DNA from: UBA920 sp964424635
GTDB taxonomy: Bacteria > Patescibacteriota > Doudnabacteria > UBA920
DNA length: 12,620 bases
NCBI GenBank assembly: GCA_964424635.1
Contig: CAYRJC010000030.1
Coordinates: 1-12,620 of the forward strand
Reading direction: 5' to 3'
Each line of letters begins with the position of its first letter. Positions within the stretch are counted from its first letter, which is position 1. The position numbers and the translations under genes are program-made. Of the stretch, positions 1-4,043 are shown in pieces. Under the pieces are notes generated by a model. The model saw nothing but the letters and a program-made list of their open reading frames with translations, ran no database searches and had not been told where the DNA came from.

Positions 1-314
1 ATAAACTTCCCTTCCTCTAAAAGATGCTTTCTTATTTCGGAACTCGCATCAAATCTATCTATTGCATATAAAATTGATGTTGCTTCAGGGCCAAGATTTC
101 CATATTGCCCATCCGAATATTTTTTTAACATTTCTTCAGAAGTCTTGGAATATTGAGGGAAATCAAAAATCATTCCATCATAATCATAGCTTGCTAAAGT
201 TTTTGCCAGTAGCTGGATTTGAGCATTTCTTTCGGTTGTGTCAGTGCCTTCTATGACAATTAACTTTCCTGATTTTACTGTATTTGCTTCTGATTTTTTA
301 TTCCAAATCGCCAT
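1..314 (-). CDS. tmk: Thymidylate kinase-like protein with altered P-loop (C-terminus outside window)
   Basis: The minus strand from 314 to the left edge gives 104 residues without a stop. It begins MAIWNKKSEANTVKSG, then GKLIVIEGTD, and continues through DFPQYSKTSEE, a KKYSDGQYG segment, SILYAIDRFDA and LLEEGKF. That order matches the dTMP kinase family branch with a DFPQY / AxDRFDA pattern, which makes dTDP from dTMP in the cytosol. The oddity is the nucleotide loop. Where relatives have GTDGSGK followed by a small residue, T and Q, this protein has GTDTTERNAQ, so the P-loop glycine and lysine are replaced by Glu and Arg. It is also preceded by a 15-residue N-terminal extension. The first ATG lacks a clear Shine-Dalgarno. 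It may be a pseudo-kinase or a paralogue of a normal Tmk elsewhere; the family call is good, the activity doubtful. Confidence 0.72.
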   Translation of the reverse strand, partial: MAIWNKKSEANTVKSGKLIVIEGTDTTERNAQIQLLAKTLASYDYDGMIFDFPQYSKTSEEMLKKYSDGQYGNLGPEATSILYAIDRFDASSEIRKHLLEEGKF

Positions 315-346
315 GTTTATTAAATAAATTTAATCTTCTTTGAGTT

Positions 347-375
347 ATTTTACTATATCTTGGATTTCCGGGCAA
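347..375 (-). promoter_or_regulatory. Sigma70-type promoter for the tmk-like gene
   Basis: On the minus strand there is TTGCCC (370-375), a 17-nt spacer and TAAAAT (347-352). The predicted transcript start, near 340, is about 26 nt before the ATG at 314. It lies downstream of the large rplA terminator hairpin, so the kinase-like gene probably has its own transcript. Confidence 0.45.
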
Positions 376-468
376 AAGCTGGTTTTTGTTAGAGAAACCA
401 AAAATCTTCAGACTCCAGTTGTGGTTCTATAATAAAAGAATGGCTTAGTTATAGAAAGTCAGTTACTA

Positions 469-576
469 AATAAAAAACGGGAATTACTTACGCTCCAGAA
501 TCGCTACGTAGCTCATTCGCTTCGCGAATGGCTACTGGGCGATGAGTTACGCTTAAAGTAATTCCCGTTTTTTATT
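469..576 (-). terminator. Large bidirectional hairpin terminator after rplA
   Basis: Two perfectly complementary 21-nt arms lie at 469-489 and 556-576. They contain CGGGAATTACTT and AAGTAATTCCCG, and the outer ends are A-rich and T-rich, giving a T-run on either strand. This is an intrinsic terminator stem for the rplA operon, whose last stop codon is at 602. Its loop is unusually long (66 nt) and is itself folded into a GC-rich hairpin. The rest of 315-601 holds only this structure and the promoter at 347-375; I see no gene there. Confidence 0.7.
488..553. repeat. Palindromic REP/MITE-like insertion flanked by 7-bp direct repeats
   Basis: TTACGCT occurs at 488-494 and again at 547-553, enclosing a 52-nt GC-rich segment (495-546). 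The segment is nested dyads: CATTCGC (514-520) with GCGAATG (524-530) around a TTC loop, GTAGC (508-512) with GCTAC (531-535), and ATCGC (500-504) with GCGAT (539-543). Removing the segment and one repeat restores an ordinary terminator with a 7-nt loop. That is what insertion of a small palindromic element with target duplication would look like. Mobility is inferred from one copy only. Confidence 0.4.
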
Positions 577-601
577 AAAGACTAATTGATTGCTCTTAAG
601 T

Positions 602-1285
602 TTAAGCCTTAAATTTAATACCTGGGCCCATTGTAGAATTTAAGGTGAGGTTTATTACAAACTGTTTTTTGACAACAGATGGCTTAGATGCATGAAGTGC
701 TTCCATGAACTTGTTTAAGTTTTCTAGAAGCTTAGAATTATCAAAATCAGTTTTTCCAATGATTTGGTGAACATTACCAGTATTATCATTTTTGAAGTTG
801 ATTTTACCGCCAGCAATTTCTTTGATTGCTCCAGCAATATTTTCAGAAATTGTTCCTGTTTTTGGGTTAGGCATGATTCCGCGAGTTCCCAAGATTTTTG
901 CGATCGCTGCTAATTTTGGCATCATAGCTGGTTCTGCAACTGCAACATCAAAGTCAGTTTTTTCTGTTTCTTTGATTTGCTTGATTAATTCTTCTCCACC
1001 AACAACTTCTGCTCCAGCAGCTTTTGCCTCTGCCTCTTTGCCTTCTGATACGAAAGCGGCAATTTTTTTGGTTTTACCAGTTCCATGAGGAAGAGTTACG
1101 GAACCGCGAATTGCTTGATCAGTTTTTTTGGCATCTATAGCAGTACGAACATGAAGCTCTATTGAGCCAACAAATTTAGTGGTAGCTGTTTTTTTTGCTA
1201 ATTCGATAGCTTCTTCTGCAGTATAAACTTTATTTTTATCTACTTGTTCTAAATTGCTTTTAGCGCGTTTAGAAAATTTTCTCAT
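602..1285 (-). CDS. rplA: Ribosomal protein L1
   Basis: This 227-residue protein is of normal L1 length and collinear with the family from the N-terminal KRAKSNLEQVDKNKVYTAEE segment onward. It carries the L1 signature region LGTRGIMPNPKTGT near residues 132-145 and ends with the expected STMGPGIKFKA. L1 forms the mobile stalk at the 23S rRNA H76-H78 region and takes part in E-site tRNA release; in many prokaryotes it also represses its own mRNA. The start is supported by GAAAGGAA about 6 nt before the ATG. It is the last gene of the secE-nusG-rplK-orf120-rplA operon. The usual next genes rplJ and rplL do not follow; a terminator and a different gene do. A hairpin resembling the rRNA L1 site lies directly upstream (1299-1335). 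Confidence 0.97.
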   Translation of the reverse strand: MRKFSKRAKSNLEQVDKNKVYTAEEAIELAKKTATTKFVGSIELHVRTAIDAKKTDQAIRGSVTLPHGTGKTKKIAAFVSEGKEAEAKAAGAEVVGGEELIKQIKETEKTDFDVAVAEPAMMPKLAAIAKILGTRGIMPNPKTGTISENIAGAIKEIAGGKINFKNDNTGNVHQIIGKTDFDNSKLLENLNKFMEALHASKPSVVKKQFVINLTLNSTMGPGIKFKA

Positions 1286-1298
1286 ATAAATTCCTTTC

Positions 1299-1335
1299 GT
1301 GGTAATCGTCCTGCTTTTTACATACGGACTCCCAC
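1299..1335 (-). promoter_or_regulatory. Candidate L1-binding autoregulatory mRNA element before rplA
   Basis: Read on the minus strand, the RNA folds as GTGG (1335-1332), GA, GTCC (1329-1326), a 14-nt loop, GGAC (1311-1308), GATTA, CCAC (1302-1299). This gives two short helices separated by an asymmetric internal loop. The same primary pattern, GUGGGAGnC ... nCCGAn...UACCAC, is found in helix 76 of bacterial 23S rRNA, where L1 binds. The element ends one nucleotide before the rplA Shine-Dalgarno (about 1292-1298), so bound L1 would block initiation. It lies after orf120, so control would act on rplA itself rather than on rplK. Confidence 0.6.
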
Positions 1336-1368
1336 AATTTAATTATTCTATAAAATTGAAACTTTTTA

Positions 1369-1731
1369 CTACGCTTCTTTACGAGCTAGCTTCCAGTGGT
1401 AAAAGAATACTGGAGCTGCCACAATGATCATGGCTAAGGCCTGAGAAGCATCACGTTGCTTTTGAGCAGCGCGATCATTTTTTACTCGCTGTTCTTCTTT
1501 CTTATCAAAATCTGGATCCATACAAGCAGGTTCTACTTTTTTAGATACTTCATCGATAGCTCCGCAATTTATATGCATAGGTGCGGAATAATAATTATTA
1601 TCCGCTTTAGTGAAGACCCAGGTCTTCAAAGCCATATTGATTAACATTATCCCAGCAATTACTAGGATTACTAGAGAAATCAGTGACACCATGTAGAGGT
1701 ATACGATTTTTATTCTTGATGATAATTCCAT
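1369..1731 (-). CDS. Small two-TM membrane protein between L11 and L1 genes
   Basis: I do not recognise a named family for this 120-residue protein. It has a transmembrane helix at about residues 10-33 (VYLYMVSLISLVILVIAG), a hydrophilic middle of about 60 residues with two cysteines (C56, C70), a K/E/R/Q-rich helical stretch at 76-95, and a second hydrophobic helix at 97-112 ending in YHWKLARKEA. Basic residues flank the outer ends of both helices, so both termini are probably cytoplasmic and the cysteines extracytoplasmic. It sits in the secE-nusG-rplK-rplA operon, 36 nt after rplK and 83 nt before rplA. No Shine-Dalgarno is visible; an A-run directly precedes the ATG. A small dyad GTCGA/TCGAC (1740-1755) lies just upstream. 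No function can be assigned, but co-transcription with secE suggests an envelope or membrane-insertion link. Confidence 0.8.
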   Translation of the reverse strand: MELSSRIKIVYLYMVSLISLVILVIAGIMLINMALKTWVFTKADNNYYSAPMHINCGAIDEVSKKVEPACMDPDFDKKEEQRVKNDRAAQKQRDASQALAMIIVAAPVFFYHWKLARKEA

Positions 1732-1767
1732 TTTTTTTGGTCGATTTAACTCGACGATTAATTTTAT

Positions 1768-2193
1768 TTAATCTTTAATATCAATACCCATACTTCGAGC
1801 TGTGCCGCGAATAATTTTTTCTGCTGCTTTCAGATCTACCGCGTTAAGGTCTGGCATTTTGGTTTCTGCAATTTCTTGGAGTTGTGCAGTAGTAATTTTC
1901 CCTACTTTTGTAGTTAAGGGATTGCTAGAACCTTTTGCTAGTCCAGCAGCTTTACGGATTAGTACTGACGCCGGAGGGGTTTTTAAAATAAAAGTAAAAG
2001 AACGATCTTCATAAATGGTCATTTCCACTGGGATGATTGTATCTCCCATTGGAGCAGTTTGATCGTTGAATTGCTTTGTGAAGTCCGCAATATTAATACC
2101 ATGGGGTCCAAGTGCGGTACCTACTGGTGGGGCTGGAGTTGCTTTTCCTGCAGGAAGTTGCAACTTCACCATTGATTTAATTTTTTTTGCCAT
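1768..2193 (-). CDS. rplK: Ribosomal protein L11
   Basis: The 141 residues match L11 from end to end. The N-terminal domain has LQLPAGKATPAPPVGTALGP and HGINIADFTKQFN, with the proline pair of the flexible N-terminal domain. The C-terminal rRNA-binding domain has TPPASVLIRKAAGLAKGS and ends IIRGTARSMGIDIKD. L11 binds the GTPase-associated centre of 23S rRNA and contacts elongation and release factors. AGAAAGGA lies about 12 nt before the ATG. It follows nusG by 85 nt. That gap holds a 5-bp hairpin GCGAA-TACG-TTCGC (2225-2238 on the plus axis) of unknown role and no terminator, so rplK is probably co-transcribed with nusG. Confidence 0.98.
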   Translation of the reverse strand: MAKKIKSMVKLQLPAGKATPAPPVGTALGPHGINIADFTKQFNDQTAPMGDTIIPVEMTIYEDRSFTFILKTPPASVLIRKAAGLAKGSSNPLTTKVGKITTAQLQEIAETKMPDLNAVDLKAAEKIIRGTARSMGIDIKD

Positions 2194-2224
2194 TTTAGTA
2201 GTAATCCTTTCTATAGACGAGACT

Positions 2225-2238
2225 GCGAACGTATTCGC
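2225..2238 (-). other. Small intercistronic hairpin between nusG and rplK
   Basis: GCGAA and TTCGC pair around a 4-nt loop. No T-run follows on the minus strand, so it is not an intrinsic terminator. It could be a processing or stability element; the role is unknown. Confidence 0.3.
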
Positions 2239-2278
2239 TAGCCAACTACTTATTAATTAATGAGTTGAATAAATAAAT

Positions 2279-2824
2279 TTAAACTTTTTTGATTTGTAAG
2301 AAATCTAGTTCGACAGGGGTTTCGCGGCCAAAGATAGTTACCATAACTTTTACTTTACCTTTTGCTTGGTCAAGTTCTCCTATTTTACCTTCATAATCCT
2401 TAAATGGACCATCTACAATTTGAACTAATTCTCCTATTTCAAAGTCAACTTTGAATTTTGGTTCGTCTGCACCCATGCGCTTCTGTAAATAACTCCATTC
2501 TTCTTGAGCTACAGGGGTTGGGATAGTTCCTGATCCTACGAATCCGGTTACATTAGGTGTGTTACGTACAACATACCAGGAGTCGTCGGTAACTATCATA
2601 TTAACCAATACATATCCTGGAAAAATCTTTTCTTCAAAGGTGGTTCTTTTACCATCCTTGATTTTAATCTTTTTTTCTTTGGGAACAATGGCATCAAAAA
2701 TTTTATCTTGCATGTTTAAATTTTCGATACGCTGTTTTAAGTTGATAGCAACACTGTCTTCGTACCCACTATAAGTGTGTAAGACGTACCAGTGTTGTTC
2801 TCCGGTAACTTGTTGTTTTGACAT
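2279..2824 (-). CDS. nusG: Transcription termination/antitermination factor NusG
   Basis: This 181-residue protein has the two NusG domains. The NGN domain (about 10-107) starts HWYVLHTYSGYE, contains KIFPGYVLVNM and continues with VVRNTPNVTGFVGSG. The KOW domain (about 128-180) contains GELVQIVDGPFKDYEGKIGE and ends DFLQIKKV. NusG binds RNA polymerase at the clamp, increases processivity and couples transcription to ribosomes or Rho. There is no extra domain, and the length is normal for bacteria. The ATG lies 1 nt after the secE stop codon, with no strong Shine-Dalgarno, so translation is probably coupled to secE. It is the second gene of the secE operon. Confidence 0.98.
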   Translation of the reverse strand: MSKQQVTGEQHWYVLHTYSGYEDSVAINLKQRIENLNMQDKIFDAIVPKEKKIKIKDGKRTTFEEKIFPGYVLVNMIVTDDSWYVVRNTPNVTGFVGSGTIPTPVAQEEWSYLQKRMGADEPKFKVDFEIGELVQIVDGPFKDYEGKIGELDQAKGKVKVMVTIFGRETPVELDFLQIKKV

Positions 2825-2825
2825 A

Positions 2826-3008
2826 TTATTTGATTAGGGCTTCGAACCCTTTTAATAGACCAAAGTCAGCAGCGCCTAAGATGGCAGCTAGGACTAAAGA
2901 AAAAACAATTACAGTGAGAGTATAGCGAATAGCATCTTGACGGGATGGCCAAATTACCTTGGAGACTTCGCTTCTCACGTCACGGAAATATTGAAAGATT
3001 TTTGACAT
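2826..3008 (-). CDS. secE: Preprotein translocase subunit SecE
   Basis: The 60 residues are the short single-helix bacterial form of SecE. The amphipathic N-terminal part contains RSEVSKVIWPSRQDAIRYT, the family signature that lies along the cytoplasmic face of SecY, and is followed by one transmembrane helix at about residues 29-50. SecE clamps the SecY channel in the SecYEG translocon. The gene is first in the operon, directly followed by nusG as in most bacteria. The usual upstream rpmG and tRNA genes are absent; a divergent promoter region lies there instead. A weak AAGAGA precedes the ATG. Confidence 0.95.
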   Translation of the reverse strand: MSKIFQYFRDVRSEVSKVIWPSRQDAIRYTLTVIVFSLVLAAILGAADFGLLKGFEALIK

Positions 3009-3055
3009 ATTTTCTCTTAATTAAGCCAAATATTTGGATATATAAAGGCTTTTTT

Positions 3056-3076
3056 AAAACCCTTTGCAGGGCTTTT
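3056..3076 (-). other. Hairpin at the 5' end of the secE operon transcript
   Basis: On the minus strand AAAA-G-CCCT and AGGG-TTTT pair around a GCAA tetraloop with one bulged G. The predicted start from the promoter at 3081-3110 falls inside the first arm, so the mRNA would begin with this stem-loop. It could protect the 5' end; it is followed by TTTT and then A, so a weak attenuator is possible but less likely. Confidence 0.3.
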
Positions 3077-3080
3077 CTGT

Positions 3081-3110
3081 ATTATACTATACTGTTTACA
3101 AATCAGTCAA
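3081..3110 (-). promoter_or_regulatory. Promoter of the secE-nusG-rplK-orf120-rplA operon
   Basis: On the minus strand there is TTGACT (3105-3110), an 18-nt spacer and a perfect TATAAT (3081-3086). The start is predicted near 3074, giving a leader of about 65 nt before the secE ATG at 3008. Its -35 box is only 5 bp from the -35 box of the plus-strand promoter at 3116-3144. Confidence 0.8.
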
Positions 3111-3115
3111 TATAC

Positions 3116-3144
3116 TTGACAAATATGCATAAATTTGTTATAAT
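3116..3144 (+). promoter_or_regulatory. Perfect consensus sigma70 promoter on the plus strand
   Basis: TTGACA (3116-3121), exactly 17 nt, then TATAAT (3139-3144): both hexamers and the spacer are the consensus. It faces away from secE and is the only strong plus-strand promoter seen in the window. The start is predicted at about 3150-3152. Confidence 0.82.
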
Positions 3145-3166
3145 TTCTATAAAATAAATTATAGAA
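3145..3166 (+). promoter_or_regulatory. Operator-like dyad over the plus-strand start site
   Basis: TTCTATAA (3145-3152) and TTATAGAA (3159-3166) are perfect 8-nt inverted arms with a 6-nt spacer, placed between the -10 box and the first transcribed bases. The position fits a repressor operator. As RNA it would be cut by the start site, so a protein site is the better reading; no regulator is identified. Confidence 0.4.
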
Positions 3167-3269
3167 TTTTAATGGAGGTTTTATTTAATAGTATGTTTGA
3201 ACTTGGTATTTACAATTAATTACTTAAATAATAAAAACCGGAAGTAAATTTACTTCCGGTTGTTTTTTT
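3151..3269 (+). ncRNA. Putative short RNA divergent from the secE operon
   Basis: A transcript from the consensus promoter at 3116-3144 to the terminator at 3236-3269 would be about 119 nt. It contains GGAGG at 3174-3178. The only reading frame is tiny: ATG at 3172 gives MEVLFNSMFELGIYN, or ATG at 3193 gives the last 8 residues. The GGAGG is 14 nt from the second ATG and overlaps the first, so neither is well placed. It could be a small regulatory RNA or a leader-sized peptide gene. I recognise no RNA family. The promoter-terminator pair is clear; the function is unknown. Confidence 0.55.
3236..3269. terminator. Bidirectional intrinsic terminator
   Basis: A perfect 26-nt palindrome at 3236-3261 (arms AACCGGAAGTAAA and TTTACTTCCGGTT) is followed by seven T on the plus strand (3263-3269) and, on the minus strand, by a T-run reading into 3237-3231. 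It ends both the short plus-strand RNA and the minus-strand gene with its stop at 3288. Confidence 0.85.
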
Positions 3270-3287
3270 AAACGATCTAGGTTTGGG

Positions 3288-3923
3288 TTAATTGTTATTT
3301 TCTTTGTTATCATAAATAACGTCATCCCAAACCGGTTCTTCATCTGCATCATGTGGATAATCTTCTCCTAAATTAATGGTCCCCATATCAATAACTTCAA
3401 CAATCATTCCAGTCATGTCTTGTATTACTTCTTTTAAATTTTCAGCGTATTCTTCTGGTGAAATTTGTTTAGGACTAACCACTTTCCATCCTTGTCTTAG
3501 CGAATAATTATTTCCACATCTCCACCCTACTATGTCACTAGTCAGTATCATCAAAGTCGATTGAAGCCAACTTAGCTTGTATTCAATTTCTATAAGATTA
3601 TGATTAAGGTGATGAAGGATTGACTCTAAGTTTAAAGGTCGTTCTTCCAAAATAGTTTTCACTTTTTCGTATATGGAATAACGATGTTGAACATATCTTT
3701 CTCTTACTACCTGAATCTTTTTGATCTCAATACTAGCTTCTTCTAACTCTAGATTTTCGGTTTTTTGATCAAAAGGTTTCATTGCCATTTCGCATAATGT
3801 TATTTCTTCTTCCGTTACATTTTTGACCTCGTCCATTATTTGTAATTTTTCCCATGGATAGTTGGCTTTGTCTCTAACATTACGATTGTTTATACCATCT
3901 TTATTGCTTTGATCGTTTATCAT
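3288..3923 (-). CDS. Uncharacterised 211-residue soluble protein
   Basis: I do not recognise this protein. The start at 3923 (MINDQSNKDG) is preferred over an in-frame ATG at 3965. AGGAGG (3931-3936) is 7 nt upstream of 3923, and the promoter at 3956-3984 would place the transcript start near 3949, downstream of the other ATG. The protein has no signal peptide or membrane helix. Residues about 1-30 are polar and Asn/Lys-rich. The middle (about 35-115) is predicted helical and Glu/Lys-rich. Then come a hydrophobic patch SWLQSTLMILTSDIVGWRCG, a Tyr/Glu segment, and an acidic tail DADEEPVWDDVIYDNKENNN. The gene stands alone between gyrB and the divergent promoter region, with its own promoter and a shared terminator. 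It has the strongest Shine-Dalgarno in the window, which suggests efficient translation. Confidence 0.82.
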   Translation of the reverse strand: MINDQSNKDGINNRNVRDKANYPWEKLQIMDEVKNVTEEEITLCEMAMKPFDQKTENLELEEASIEIKKIQVVRERYVQHRYSIYEKVKTILEERPLNLESILHHLNHNLIEIEYKLSWLQSTLMILTSDIVGWRCGNNYSLRQGWKVVSPKQISPEEYAENLKEVIQDMTGMIVEVIDMGTINLGEDYPHDADEEPVWDDVIYDNKENNN

Positions 3924-3930
3924 ATTAAAA

Positions 3931-3936
3931 CCTCCT
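3931..3936 (-). promoter_or_regulatory. Shine-Dalgarno fixing the start of the 211-residue protein
   Basis: AGGAGG on the minus strand lies 7 nt before the ATG at 3921-3923. This is the optimal spacing and excludes the longer reading frame start at 3965. Confidence 0.8.
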
Positions 3937-3955
3937 AAGTTTTTTCTAACGCTAT

Positions 3956-3984
3956 AGGATAACACCCTTTTAATGGATAGTCAA
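3956..3984 (-). promoter_or_regulatory. Promoter of the 211-residue protein gene
   Basis: TTGACT (3979-3984), a 17-nt spacer and TATCCT (3956-3961) on the minus strand. The predicted start near 3949 is about 26 nt upstream of the ATG at 3923. Confidence 0.65.
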
Positions 3985-3991
3985 AGAATTT

Positions 3992-4031
3992 AAAACAAAG
4001 CTCATTTTCTTTTAGAAATGAGCTTTGTTTT
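3992..4031 (-). terminator. Intrinsic terminator of gyrB
   Basis: A 16-bp perfect stem (arms AAAACAAAGCTCATTT and its complement, 3992-4007 and 4016-4031) closes an 8-nt loop and runs into TTTT on the minus strand, 13 nt after the gyrB stop codon. The flanking T-run also makes it a possible plus-strand terminator. Confidence 0.8.
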
Positions 4032-4043
4032 TATACACCATCT

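Noticed and set aside
469..576. CRISPR-like array or tRNA in the GC-rich hairpin near 0.5 kb
   Set aside because: There is one palindrome, no regularly spaced repeats, and no cloverleaf with T-loop or anticodon arm.
792..1088. Plus-strand open frames opposite rplA, gyrB, the helicase and other minus-strand genes
   Set aside because: They lie fully inside well-identified genes on the other strand, have no Shine-Dalgarno or promoter, and their hydrophobic or Ser-rich composition is what antisense reading of coding sequence gives.
1740..1755. GTCGA/TCGAC dyad between rplK and orf120 as a terminator
   Set aside because: The stem is only 5 bp and on the transcribed strand it is followed by A, not T; at most it is a weak structure before the orf120 start.
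2945..3157. Plus-strand frame across the secE start and promoter region
   Set aside because: It begins within secE on the opposite strand, covers two clear promoters and lacks any ribosome-binding site.
3924..3965. Longer N-terminus (start at 3965) for the 211-residue protein
   Set aside because: That ATG lies inside the predicted promoter and upstream of the transcript start; the AGGAGG 7 nt before 3923 fits the shorter form.
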